Below are positions 1 through 9,672 of a stretch of 59,517 nt of DNA, one piece after another. The position numbers and the translations under genes were made by a program. The DNA comes from JAMOBE01 sp039908285 (GTDB lineage Bacteria > Pseudomonadota > Alphaproteobacteria > Rhodospirillales > Rhodospirillaceae): assembly GCA_039908285.1 (NCBI GenBank), contig JAMOBE010000014.1, positions 1 through 59,517 of the forward strand, given 5' to 3'. The stretch's first letter is position 1, and every line of letters starts with the position of its first letter. The notes below the pieces were generated by a model. It was not told the origin of the DNA. It worked only from the letters and a program-made list of their open reading frames with translations, and searched no databases.

Positions 1-23
1 GCCTCTCCCCCCCCCTCACCCAA

Positions 24-53
24 CCCTCTCCCCCCGGAAGAGGGGGGAGAGGG
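24..53. repeat. REP-like palindrome, copy 1
   Basis: Arms of 12 bases (CCCTCTCCCCCC and its complement) flank a 6-base loop, preceded by CCCCTCACCCAA. It lies 37 bases past the flbD stop and may act as a transcript-end hairpin. Seven further copies occur in this window. Confidence 0.7.
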
Positions 54-89
54 CTTATGATGCCGTTGGTGGCGGTACATTCCAGCCTC

Positions 90-1472
<1,383 letters not shown>

Positions 1473-1500
1473 GGCCGTTTCGCCCCCAACACCCGGATGT

Positions 1501-2325
1501 CTAGTCGAAGTACCGTACCCGCTGGGCCGGCGCGAGGACGCTGTTGATCAGCGCCTCGAGCCGTCGCGGGTTTTCCTGCCGGGCGATGGAGATCACCCCC
1601 AGCATGTAGACGTGGAGCACCATGCTCTCCTCGGCCGAGTTGCGTTCGAGCTTGGCGGCCAGCGGCGCGAAGACCATGTGGGCCAGGATGGCGCCGTAGA
1701 AGGTGGTGATCAGCGCCACCGCCATGCTGGGACCGATCGCCGCCGGATCGCTGAGGTGGCCCAGCATCTGCACGAGGCCGATCATGGTGCCGATCAGCCC
1801 CATCGCCGGCGACACCTCCGCCGCCTTGCGCAGGATGGCGGGCGTGGTGGCGTGGCGGCCGGCCAGGGCCTGGATCTCGGCCTGCATCACCGTCTGCACC
1901 TCGTCATGGACCGACCCGTCCACCACCATGGCCAGCCCCTTGTGCAGGAAGGGCACGGTGCGCAGCGTGTCGAGCATCGCCCCCTGCAGCCCGAGAATGC
2001 CGCTGCGGCGGGCATACTCGGCCACCTGGATCACCCGCAGGGCGGCATGGGAGGGATTGTGCGGCGAGCGCACCACCGCCCGGCTGACGGCCCGCGCCGC
2101 GGTCCTCATCTCGTCCAGGGAGAAGCAGGTGGTGGTGACGGCGAGGGTGCCGCCGACGACGATCAGCAGCGAGGGCGCGTCCAGGAACGAGGTCAGCGGA
2201 CCGCCCATCAGCACGCCCCCGGCCAGCAGCACGAGCCCGCCGGCGAGGCCGGCCACCGTCGCCAGGTCGAGATCGAGCCTCCGTCGTCCGGGGCTCGCCG
2301 ATTGCGTCACGTATCCCTCGGCCAT
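1501..2325 (-). CDS. motA: MotA/PomA-like flagellar motor stator subunit
   Basis: 274 residues with the MotA/TolQ/ExbB layout. Two hydrophobic segments lie near residues 20-41 and 44-65, a cytoplasmic loop follows, and two more lie near 165-190 and 200-225 (PAMGLIGTMIGLVQML and ALITTFYGAILAHMVFAPLA). The protein would pair with a MotB/PomB subunit to conduct ions and drive rotor turning through FliG. The N-terminus resembles PomA-type short stators. No motB lies beside it, so the partner must be elsewhere. It starts 10 bases past the fliN stop, so it is probably cotranscribed with the switch genes. Confidence 0.88.
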   Translation of the reverse strand: MAEGYVTQSASPGRRRLDLDLATVAGLAGGLVLLAGGVLMGGPLTSFLDAPSLLIVVGGTLAVTTTCFSLDEMRTAARAVSRAVVRSPHNPSHAALRVIQVAEYARRSGILGLQGAMLDTLRTVPFLHKGLAMVVDGSVHDEVQTVMQAEIQALAGRHATTPAILRKAAEVSPAMGLIGTMIGLVQMLGHLSDPAAIGPSMAVALITTFYGAILAHMVFAPLAAKLERNSAEESMVLHVYMLGVISIARQENPRRLEALINSVLAPAQRVRYFD

Positions 2326-2335
2326 GACCGTTCCG

Positions 2336-2701
2336 TCAGCTCCGATCGCTCTTGATGATTTCCGTCATGGTTATGCCCAGCCGGTCCTCGACCACCACCA
2401 CCTCGCCACGGGCCACGAGGCGGTTGTTGACGTAGATGTCGATGGCCTCGCCCACCTTGCGGTCCAGTTCCACCACCGCGCCGCGACCAAGCTTCAGAAG
2501 CTGGTTGACCTGCATGGTGGACTTGCCCAGCACCGCCGCCACCTGTACCGGAATGTCGTAGACGGCCTCGAGGTCGGCGCCGGACCGGGGCTTGTCCGGT
2601 ACGTCGGGGTTCCCCGTCCAGCCGGAGTCGTCCGAGCGCGCGATGGCGCCCGCCGGATCGCCCTGCAATTCTTCCAGATCCAGATCGTCGTCGCCCGCCA
2701 T
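2336..2701 (-). CDS. fliN: Flagellar motor switch protein FliN
   Basis: About 121 residues. A short acidic N-terminus (MAGDDDLDLEEL) precedes a SpoA/FliN C-terminal domain (YDIPVQVAAVLGKSTMQVNQLLKLGRGAVVELDRKVGEAIDIYVNNRLVARGEVV region), which is nearly family-typical. FliN forms the C-ring with FliG and FliM and binds CheY-P and FliH. An in-frame ATG at 2755 also exists, but the ATG at 2701 is preceded by GAGGAG at 6 bases, so 2701 is chosen. That leaves a 31-base gap after fliH. Confidence 0.92.
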   Translation of the reverse strand: MAGDDDLDLEELQGDPAGAIARSDDSGWTGNPDVPDKPRSGADLEAVYDIPVQVAAVLGKSTMQVNQLLKLGRGAVVELDRKVGEAIDIYVNNRLVARGEVVVVEDRLGITMTEIIKSDRS

Positions 2702-2732
2702 GACGTTCTCCTCAAGTCGGCCCCGTTCCCGT

Positions 2733-3446
2733 TTACTCCGGCCCGGTGCCGGCATCCTCCGTCATCGTCGTTTCGTCCGTCAGTCCATGGTCGCCCATGT
2801 AGCGGACGACGATCGCCATGATGTCGTCCCAAAGGCGCGTGGTGTCCCGGTCGACCCCGCCGTCGGTCCACTCGACGCGGCAGTCGGCGGGGCCATACTC
2901 GTCGGAGGGCATCATGATCAGCCGCCCCTCGAAGCCGTTGGCGGCCGCGAGCTGCTGGAGCCTTGCCGAAAGGGGCTCGACGTAGGCGCCGTGCGCCCGC
3001 ACGATCAGGCGCGGCTGGTCCAGCACGTGGGGCAGGCACTGGTTGACCAGGGCGACGATCTCGTCGAACCCGTAGGCACTGATATGGGCCGGCAGAATCT
3101 TGCGCAGGATGGCGACGGCAAGGTTGACGGCCGCCGCGGCGTTGTCCTCGGTGATGCGGTCCAGGTCGGCGGTCAGGCCCGCCATCTGCGAACCGATGGC
3201 GTCGAGGGCCAGGGCGACCTGGTGCTCGATGTCCTCGGCCGCCTCTTGAAGGCCGGCGGCCCGGCCGGCGGCGAAGGCATCGTCGCGGGCGGTGGCCAGT
3301 TCCTCCTCGCTGAACGTCGGCGGCGGCGGCGGCTCGGGCTCGGCCTCGACCTCTTCCTCGGCGACGACGGGCTCCTCGTGGCGATGAAATTTCACCGCCG
3401 GGTCCTCGAAGTCGAGATCGAACATGAACTTGCGTATTTCCGCCAT
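2733..3446 (-). CDS. fliH: Flagellar assembly protein FliH (export ATPase regulator)
   Basis: 237 residues. The N-terminus contains an acidic/proline stretch (EEEVEAEPEPPPPP, about residues 30-43). A coiled region with AAGRAAGLQEA, a FliH/HrpE signature of Gly/Ala-spaced helices, follows. The C-terminal domain (residues about 110-215) is typical of FliH that binds FliI. The protein docks the FliI ATPase to the C-ring through FliN. It sits between fliG and fliN, as in other alphaproteobacteria. FliH is poorly conserved, so the call leans on position plus the coiled/GxxxG pattern. Confidence 0.82.
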   Translation of the reverse strand: MAEIRKFMFDLDFEDPAVKFHRHEEPVVAEEEVEAEPEPPPPPTFSEEELATARDDAFAAGRAAGLQEAAEDIEHQVALALDAIGSQMAGLTADLDRITEDNAAAAVNLAVAILRKILPAHISAYGFDEIVALVNQCLPHVLDQPRLIVRAHGAYVEPLSARLQQLAAANGFEGRLIMMPSDEYGPADCRVEWTDGGVDRDTTRLWDDIMAIVVRYMGDHGLTDETTMTEDAGTGPE

Positions 3447-3490
3447 GGTCTGGCCGTCTTTCCGTCCGTTCGTGGTGGTGGTGATGATGA

Positions 3491-4510
3491 TCAGTAGATG
3501 AGTTCGTCTTCCTCGCGACCCTCGGAGATCACGATCTGGTTGGAGTTGGCGAGTTCCTTGGCCAGGGCGACGATGGCGCTCTGAGCCTCGTCCACCTCGC
3601 GCAGGCGGACCGGTCCCAGGGCATCCATGTCCTCCTTCAGCATCTTGCCGGCGCGCTCGGACATGTTCTTGAAGAACAGGTCCTTGACGGTGTCGGAGGC
3701 GCCCTTCAGTGCCAGTCCGAGCTTGTCCTTCTCGACGTGGCGCAGCAGGGTCTGCACGCCCTGGCTGTCGATGCGGACCAGGTCCTCGAAGGTGAACATG
3801 AGGGCCTTGATGCGTTCGGCGGATTCGCGATTGCGCTCCTCCAGGGCCGACATGAACCGGCTTTCGGTGTTGCGGTCAAGGTTATTGAAGATGTCGGCCA
3901 TCATTTCGTGGGCGTCGCGGCGCTGGGTGCGGGCGAGGTTGCTCATGAACTCGGTGCGGAGTGTCTTCTCGACGCCGTCCAGCACGTCCTTCTGCACCGA
4001 CTCCATGCGCAGCATGCGCATGATGACCTCCATGGCGAAGTTCTCGGGCAGGAGGGCCAGCACGCGGGCGCCGTGGTCGGGCTTGATCTTCGACAGCACG
4101 ACGGCGACGGTCTGCGGGTACTCGTTCTTCAGGTAGTTGGCCAGCACCTGCTCGTTGACGTTGCCGAGCTTGTCCCACATGGTGCGACCGGCGGGACCAC
4201 GGATTTCCTCCATGATCAGGTCGACACGGTCCCTGGGCAGGCTCTTTTGCAGCAGGCGCTCGGTGCTTTCGTAGGAGCCCACCAGCGAACCGGTGGAGGA
4301 GATCTGGTCGGCGAACTCGACGAACAGGCGTTCCACCAGCGTCGAACTGATGGTGCCAAGGCTCGCCATCACCGTCGACAGCTCCTTGATCTCCTCGTCA
4401 TCCATGAGCGAGAACAGCTTCGTGGAATACTCGTCGCCAAGCGAGAGCATCAGAATGCCCGCCTTTTCAGGTCCCGTAAGACTGCGATAGTCTTCCTTGA
4501 TCCGCCCCAT
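3491..4510 (-). CDS. fliG: Flagellar motor switch protein FliG
   Basis: 339 residues, the normal FliG length. The N-terminal domain (LTGPEKAGILMLSLGDEYSTKLFSLM region) contacts FliF. The middle domain carries the EEIRGPAGRTMWDKL region and the conserved EHPQ-like motif as NEYPQTVAVVLSKI. The C-terminal domain has the charged torque helix (FTFEDLVRIDSQGVQTLLR) that faces MotA. It starts 11 bases past the fliF stop and is followed after 44 bases by fliH. Confidence 0.95.
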   Translation of the reverse strand: MGRIKEDYRSLTGPEKAGILMLSLGDEYSTKLFSLMDDEEIKELSTVMASLGTISSTLVERLFVEFADQISSTGSLVGSYESTERLLQKSLPRDRVDLIMEEIRGPAGRTMWDKLGNVNEQVLANYLKNEYPQTVAVVLSKIKPDHGARVLALLPENFAMEVIMRMLRMESVQKDVLDGVEKTLRTEFMSNLARTQRRDAHEMMADIFNNLDRNTESRFMSALEERNRESAERIKALMFTFEDLVRIDSQGVQTLLRHVEKDKLGLALKGASDTVKDLFFKNMSERAGKMLKEDMDALGPVRLREVDEAQSAIVALAKELANSNQIVISEGREEDELIY

Positions 4511-4521
4511 GGCCTAGTTCC

Positions 4522-6159
4522 TCACGTGCCTTCCTGATAAAGCCAGTTGCGGACGATACTGAGGGCCTCTTCCGGGTGCTTGTCGACGATTTCGCCGATC
4601 TTCTTCAGAGAGGATGCGCGCACACGTCCCTCCACCTTGTCGATGTCGATGAGTTCGTCGCCCTCGAATTCGGGCGGCGGCTCGCTGCCGGGGGCCAGCG
4701 CCTTGAGGCCGGGTCCGGCGAGCGCCGCCGCCTGCTGCTGCTCCAGCAGCCGGCGCTGGGCCTCGGCCTGGGCCGGCAGGGCCTCGAAGGCGCGGTTGAC
4801 CAGCGGGCGCACCACCAGCAGGATCACCAGCACGGCGACGATGGCGACGCCGATACCCTCGGCCATGCGCATCAGCTCGGGCTTGGTGAAGCCAAGGAAA
4901 ACGATTTCCGCCTCGGGTCCCAGTTCCTGCTCGACGGCGGCAAAGCGCATGTTGACCACTTCGATCTGGTCGCCGCGGTTCTCGTCGGCCCCCACCGCCG
5001 AGCGCACCAGGGCGGCCAGCTTCTCCATCTCCTCGTCGCTGCGCTTCTTGTAGGTGCTGGGGTCATTCTTGGTCGTGTACTCGCCGTCCACCAGCACCGC
5101 CACGGACAGCCGCCGGACGGAGCCGATTTCGCTGACACGCTTGGTGGTCTTGCGGGAGATCTCGTAGTTGACCGTCTCCTCGGAGCGGCTGTTGTTGGAT
5201 GTCGAGCGCGCGCCGCTGCCGCTCAGTCCCGCGTCGGGCAGGTTGCTGGTCACCGAGACCGACTCGGTATCCTTGTCCTGGGTCTGGGCCTTGTCCGTGA
5301 CCGTAGTGGTGGAGCGCACCACCTGGCCCTCGGGGTCGTATGACTCCTGGTCCGTCACCACCCGGTCGAAATCAAGCTGGGCGGAGACCTCGGCCCGCAC
5401 CTTGCCCGGCCCGAGGGACCGGGACAAAAGCTCCTCGATGGACTGGACCATCCGCGTCTCGTAGTCGCGGCGGGTGTCGTCGGCGGTGGAGGCGATGAAG
5501 TCCTGCTGGTTGGCGAAGGCTCGTGCCAGCAGGGTGCCCTTGTCGTCGATGATGGACACCTGGGTCGGTTCCAGCTTCGGCACCGCCGCCGCCACCAGGT
5601 TCTGGATCGCCGTCACCTGCGGCTTGCCAAGCTTGCCCGACCGCATGCGCAGCACCACCGATGCCGACGGCTTCTGCTCCTCGCGGCTGAACATCTCGCG
5701 CCGTGGCAGCACCAGGTGTACCCGGGCGGTCTTGATGCCGTCGATGGCCTGGATGGTGCGGGACAACTCGCCTTCCAGCGCCCGCACCATGTTCAGGTTC
5801 TGCATGAAGTTGGTGGCGCCGAGGGCGTTCTGCTTGTCGAACAGCTCATAGCCGATGGTGGCCCCGCCGGACATGGCGGTTTCCGCAAGCTGCACCCGCA
5901 GCTTGAGTTTCACGTCCGATGAGACGTAGATGTCGGAGCCGTTGTTGCGAAGCTCGTAGGGGATCTTCTGGGCGTCCAGCTCGGCGATGATGCGCTTCGA
6001 GTCGGCGACCTCCAGATTGCCATAGAGCAGTTCGGCCTGCGGGGCCGTCACCCGGGTCATCAGGTAGATGAAGAATCCGAGGACGGCGACGGCCGCGGCG
6101 CCCATCGCCGCGAGACGGGCCGGTCCGAGGCTGCGGAGTGTCTGGAGAAAGGCGTTCAC
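4522..6159 (-). CDS. fliF: Flagellar MS-ring protein FliF
   Basis: About 545 residues. One membrane segment lies near residues 14-35 (MGAAAVAVLGFFIYLM) and one near the C-terminus (GIGVAIVAVLVILLVVRP). The large periplasmic part between them has the YscJ/FliF domain (ELLYGNLEVADSKRIIAELDAQ) and a long Ser/Thr/Asp-rich loop around QTQDKDTESVSVTSNLP. The cytoplasmic tail would bind FliG. The GTG at 6159 (protein beginning VNAFLQTLRSLG) fits the family best. ATG starts at 6207 and 6273 would add a non-conserved leader and no clear ribosome site is seen for any of them. First gene of the flagellar run. Confidence 0.93.
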   Translation of the reverse strand: MNAFLQTLRSLGPARLAAMGAAAVAVLGFFIYLMTRVTAPQAELLYGNLEVADSKRIIAELDAQKIPYELRNNGSDIYVSSDVKLKLRVQLAETAMSGGATIGYELFDKQNALGATNFMQNLNMVRALEGELSRTIQAIDGIKTARVHLVLPRREMFSREEQKPSASVVLRMRSGKLGKPQVTAIQNLVAAAVPKLEPTQVSIIDDKGTLLARAFANQQDFIASTADDTRRDYETRMVQSIEELLSRSLGPGKVRAEVSAQLDFDRVVTDQESYDPEGQVVRSTTTVTDKAQTQDKDTESVSVTSNLPDAGLSGSGARSTSNNSRSEETVNYEISRKTTKRVSEIGSVRRLSVAVLVDGEYTTKNDPSTYKKRSDEEMEKLAALVRSAVGADENRGDQIEVVNMRFAAVEQELGPEAEIVFLGFTKPELMRMAEGIGVAIVAVLVILLVVRPLVNRAFEALPAQAEAQRRLLEQQQAAALAGPGLKALAPGSEPPPEFEGDELIDIDKVEGRVRASSLKKIGEIVDKHPEEALSIVRNWLYQEGT

Positions 6160-6314
6160 GATCGCTCGCTGATCCGGGTGTCGGGCCCCCGGCAGCCGGA
6201 GTCCCATGTTTGAACGATCGTCCCGGCATGGTGAAAAAGACGTTAACGGTAGGCAATTGTTGCCGACTCTCAACCCTGTCGGAGGACCACGTCAGACCGG
6301 CCGGAGGACTTCGT

Positions 6315-6344
6315 CCAGGGCAATCGGGTGAAGGAGTGAAAGCC
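6315..6344. repeat. Dispersed GGGCAATCGGGTGAAGGA repeat, copy 1
   Basis: Starts CCAGGGCAATCGGGTGAAGG and continues AGTGAAAGCC. Related copies occur at 33898-33923, 36459-36484 and, on the other strand, about 39712-39735. All are intergenic. Function unknown; it could be an end of a small mobile element. Confidence 0.55.
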
Positions 6345-6356
6345 GCCGTCTTTACC

Positions 6357-6382
6357 CCCTCTCCCCCTCGAGGGGGAGAGGG
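6357..6382. repeat. REP-like palindrome, copy 2
   Basis: Perfect 26-base palindrome, C-rich arm to a CTCGAG centre and G-rich arm. It is base-for-base the same as the copy at 56437-56462. It lies 14 bases past the end of the dynamin-like gene, where it could stabilise or end that transcript. Confidence 0.75.
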
Positions 6383-6395
6383 CTTTGGATGGTCG

Positions 6396-7877
6396 TCAGG
6401 CGTCCTGCCTCTCCACCGCGGGGTCCGTGGTGAACACCGGTTCCTCGCGCTGCCGCCGGCCGGAGGGATCCGTATAGAGGTCGTTGAGCCGCTGGATGTG
6501 GGCCGCCGCCTCGTTGCGCAGGGTGCGGATTTTCCGCCGGGTGCCGGCGCCCCAGCCGGTGGGCTCCTTGCGGAACAGGCTGCGCAGGAAGTAGGTGTTC
6601 TTGAGGAAGGCCCGGCGCAGGCCAAGATCGAACATGCCGATCCGCTCCGGCAGGGTCTCGGCCAGACGGCGAGCCACCGAGTCACGGATGGTGAAGTGAC
6701 CGGCGACCAGGACGGCGATCAGCAGAACCGCAGCGATGCCCGACTCGAGCCGGTGCTCGTTGAACCAGGCCTCGATCACCTCGGCCGAGGTGAAGTCCGA
6801 CGACACCAGACCCGCCGCGCACAACCCACCCAGCACGGTCAATGCCAGACCGTCGAACAACAGCGTCCGCTTGCGCCAACGCTCCATGGCCGTGGCGAGT
6901 CGCGGCACCAGGTCCTGCTCGATCTCGTTGGCGACCATTTCCAGCACGTTGATGATGCGATAGCTGCGCTGGACCTCCACCTCGGACATGCGGGCGTGGA
7001 TCTCGGCCAGGTCGGTGTCCCGCTTGCTCTCGAACCGCTTGCGCAACGCCGGATCGGCGATGGACACGGCCACCTTGGGGCTGTAGATGCAATAGAAACG
7101 CCCCGAGATCAGACCGGCCTGGGCGATCGCCCGCTGCCATGCCCCGACGACCTGCTCCGGGTTGTCCTCCTGGGCGGTGGTGTCGATCTGGTTCAGGATG
7201 TAGAGGAACTTGCTGGCATCGGCGCGGCGGACCGTGTTGGCCACCAGGTGGCGCAGGGTATCCTGCATCGCCCCGGGTTCGGGGTGGCGGGCGTCGAAGA
7301 ACACCAGCACCAGGTCCGACAGGTCGACGATGTGACTGGTGAGCCGCAGGATGGACCGGCGCTGGTCGTCGGCGTCGAAGCCGGGGGAGTCGATGACGAT
7401 CTTGCCCCGCAACGCCGACTTGCCGGTGGTCTTGAGCTGCAGATAGGCGTCGATGCGTCGCCCCTCGCCGGGGGCGACGGCCTCCACCTCCTCGCTCATG
7501 CGATAGAAGGGAAAGCGCGGGTCGGCGTCCAGCGCCGTGCCGGGCAGCACCCGCGAGCCGTCCGAGCCATAGCAGATGACGGTGAACCTGTCGTCCACCG
7601 CCTGATTGCCGGTGACCTGGAGACTCTCGCCGACATAGTGGTTGATGAACGTGGACTTGCCCGACGAGAAGGTCCCAAGCACGCTGATGAGTGGCCACCA
7701 GGGAATGCGGGTGGCGAGGGACTCGTCACGCGTGAGCAGCCCGAGCCGATAGAGGACACGATCAAACCGGAGGTAGGACGGGATCACCTCCAGCAGCACC
7801 GGATTTTCCGTCTTCAGGTGCGACTGGAGGCTGGCCAGCCGGTCGGCAAGAACCTTGGTGGGCCCAAACAATGTCAT
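6396..7877 (-). CDS. Dynamin-like large GTPase with two membrane segments
   Basis: 493 residues. G1/P-loop GTFSSGKST at residues 68-76, G3 DSPGFD at 163-168, and G4 NQID at 229-232 show a GTPase of the dynamin/EHD superfamily. Two hydrophobic segments (about 342-364 and 377-395) form a hairpin near the C-terminal side, followed by a basic region. This layout fits a bacterial dynamin-like protein that remodels or tethers the inner membrane. It is the last gene of a minus-strand run with a secreted protein, a ParA-like ATPase and a TPR membrane protein; a strong hairpin separates it from the TPR gene. The exact role is unknown. Confidence 0.8.
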   Translation of the reverse strand: MTLFGPTKVLADRLASLQSHLKTENPVLLEVIPSYLRFDRVLYRLGLLTRDESLATRIPWWPLISVLGTFSSGKSTFINHYVGESLQVTGNQAVDDRFTVICYGSDGSRVLPGTALDADPRFPFYRMSEEVEAVAPGEGRRIDAYLQLKTTGKSALRGKIVIDSPGFDADDQRRSILRLTSHIVDLSDLVLVFFDARHPEPGAMQDTLRHLVANTVRRADASKFLYILNQIDTTAQEDNPEQVVGAWQRAIAQAGLISGRFYCIYSPKVAVSIADPALRKRFESKRDTDLAEIHARMSEVEVQRSYRIINVLEMVANEIEQDLVPRLATAMERWRKRTLLFDGLALTVLGGLCAAGLVSSDFTSAEVIEAWFNEHRLESGIAAVLLIAVLVAGHFTIRDSVARRLAETLPERIGMFDLGLRRAFLKNTYFLRSLFRKEPTGWGAGTRRKIRTLRNEAAAHIQRLNDLYTDPSGRRQREEPVFTTDPAVERQDA

Positions 7878-7943
7878 CGCATCGTCTCGCTGTTCATTCC
7901 TGTTGCCGTCACATCGTCCTGACGCTTGCCGGCTGGCGAGTTT

Positions 7944-7970
7944 GGCGGATGCCCTGCCTGGGCATCCGCC
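7944..7970. terminator. Strong hairpin between TPR and dynamin-like genes
   Basis: Perfect 11-base arms GGCGGATGCCC / GGGCATCCGCC with a 5-base loop, starting 9 bases past the TPR gene stop. There is no T-run on either strand, so it may be a pausing or processing hairpin rather than a full intrinsic terminator. Confidence 0.5.
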
Positions 7971-7979
7971 CGACGTCGC

Positions 7980-9035
7980 TCAGTAGGTGCGCTGCGGCTG
8001 GCGGCGTGAGTCGACGATCTGCCGACGCAGCGCCTCGGCCTTGCCCTCGTCCATGCGGGAGAGGACCGCGACCACCGAACCGGCACGCCCGCGGTTGCCG
8101 CCCTTCAGCGCCCGCACTCCGGCCTCGTAGTACTGGTCGATGGCTTCGTCGATCCGGCCCTGCACGAGATAGAGGTTGCCGAGTTCACCCGGAAGATCGG
8201 GCTCGTCGGCATTCTCGCTCGCCAGTTTCTGATAGGCCTGTTCCGCCCCCTGGAGGTCCTGCACCCAGAACAGACGACGCGCCTCGGCCCAGGCCTCGCG
8301 CGTAGCGGGAGCCACCGTCGGCACCTGCCTGCGAGCCGGGGCGGAACGCTCGGCCTGCTGGGCCCCAACCTGCTGGGCCGAGGCCTGCTGCTCCCACCGA
8401 TGGGGCATCGCCGGGTACGCTGGTGGGAACGGCGGCGGAGCGGACTCGGCCATCGCCTGCTGTTCTCCCCCCTGGCCCTGGCCCCCCTGACCCTGGCCAC
8501 CCTGACCCTGGAGAGTCTCGCCGGCGGCGGCCGGCGCCGGCATCTGCGGGAAGGCGGGATAACCCGGCGGCGGGAGCGGCGGCTGGCCATAGAAGCCACC
8601 GGGCGGGAACGGCTGCGGCTCCGCCATGGCCTGGGGTGCCGGATCCTGGCCACGGGACGGTGCCGGCATCTGCACGTCGGCCACCGGTGTCGGCGGAGCG
8701 TAGTCTTCGGGCGGATAGCTGGGCAGGGCGGGAGCCGTCCGCGCCGGAGCCTCGGCAGCCGCCACCGGGGCTGGGGCCGGGGCCGGGGGGGCCATCGGCG
8801 CCGGCCGGGGCTCGACTCTGGCCGGAGAGTCCTGACGGGCGAGCACCGGCGCCGGCTTGGCCGGGGCGGGCTTCGAGTCGCGGATCAGGCCGGCCTCGTG
8901 GGCCTTGGCCATGACCTTGGCGCTGAGGTTGGCGGCCTCGCGCACGACATCCTGACGATAGAGGACGCCGAGAACGGCCCCGACCAGGATCGAGACGAAC
9001 AGAAGTGTTCGAAAAAAGAACGCAAGTACATGCAT
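7980..9035 (-). CDS. Membrane-anchored proline-rich TPR protein
   Basis: About 351 residues. One N-terminal membrane segment (residues ~5-22, FRTLLFVSILVGAVLGVLY) is followed by a very long Pro/Ala/Gln-rich stretch (about 60-245) with a short GQGGQGQGGQGQGG repeat. A compact C-terminal helical domain with TPR character (DLQGAEQAYQKLASENADEPDLPGELGNLYLVQGRIDEAIDQYYEAG) ends in RMDEGKAEALRRQIVDSRRQ. The ATG at 9035 is preceded by AAGGAGA at 6 bases, which beats an upstream in-frame ATG at 9098. Likely an inner-membrane scaffold with the TPR outside. It follows the ParA-like gene after 22 bases. Confidence 0.72.
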   Translation of the reverse strand: MHVLAFFFRTLLFVSILVGAVLGVLYRQDVVREAANLSAKVMAKAHEAGLIRDSKPAPAKPAPVLARQDSPARVEPRPAPMAPPAPAPAPVAAAEAPARTAPALPSYPPEDYAPPTPVADVQMPAPSRGQDPAPQAMAEPQPFPPGGFYGQPPLPPPGYPAFPQMPAPAAAGETLQGQGGQGQGGQGQGGEQQAMAESAPPPFPPAYPAMPHRWEQQASAQQVGAQQAERSAPARRQVPTVAPATREAWAEARRLFWVQDLQGAEQAYQKLASENADEPDLPGELGNLYLVQGRIDEAIDQYYEAGVRALKGGNRGRAGSVVAVLSRMDEGKAEALRRQIVDSRRQPQRTY

Positions 9036-9057
9036 TGTTACTCTCCTTGAACAGTCA

Positions 9058-9672
9058 TCAGCCTCGGTCGGAGCCGTAGACCGCCTGGGCCAATGCATTC
9101 AGTTCCTGTGTCGCCTTTCCGGATGGCTCGAGTTCGAAGACAGCCAGTCCTTCGCTGAAGGAATGGCGGAACACGATCCGTTGGGCCAGCCTCACCGACA
9201 CCACCTCAAGTCCCTTGAGCTGGCGCAGGGCGGCCTCGGTCTCGTCGTTCTCACGGGCGGTATGATGCGTGTCCGCCCGATTGACGAAAGCGACCAGTCT
9301 GGGCTTTTTCTTGGTCGCGTTGCTGATGATCTCGAGGAAGCGCTGAGTCGACCACACGTCGGCCTGGCTTGGCGACACCGGAATGATGATGCGATCGGCC
9401 CGCGACAGGGCGTTGCGCATGGCCTCCATGTTGGAGGTGCCGATATCGACCAGAATCTCGCCGGCGACGCGCTTTGGCAGTTCCGTCAGCACCTTCAGCG
9501 GCGGCTCGAAGCCCTCCTCGGCCCGCAGTTCGGCGACATCGACGAGAGTCGCCTGCGGATCGAGGTCACAGACCTCCACCTTGGCGCCGTGTTCGATCAG
9601 CCACAGCGCAAGGTTGAACACGACCGTGCTTTTGCCGGTGCCGCCCTTGAGATTGCCAATGACGGTGATCAT
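9058..9672 (-). CDS. ParA/MinD-superfamily ATPase
   Basis: 204 residues. The deviant Walker A KGGTGKST lies at residues 9-16 and switch motif DLDPQATLVD near 37-46. Short length and lack of an N-terminal DNA-binding domain place it with orphan ParA/MinD or VirC1-type ATPases that position large cargoes, not with plasmid partition ParA. No parB or parS-like site is adjacent. Its start overlaps the stop of the preceding secreted-protein gene by 4 bases (ATGA), so the two are translationally coupled. Its neighbours (TPR scaffold, dynamin-like GTPase) suggest membrane or envelope positioning. Confidence 0.85.
   Translation of the reverse strand: MITVIGNLKGGTGKSTVVFNLALWLIEHGAKVEVCDLDPQATLVDVAELRAEEGFEPPLKVLTELPKRVAGEILVDIGTSNMEAMRNALSRADRIIIPVSPSQADVWSTQRFLEIISNATKKKPRLVAFVNRADTHHTARENDETEAALRQLKGLEVVSVRLAQRIVFRHSFSEGLAVFELEPSGKATQELNALAQAVYGSDRG

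Noticed and set aside
6160..6273. Longer FliF N-terminus
   Set aside because: The extra ~38 residues do not resemble FliF; the GTG at 6159 matches the family start.
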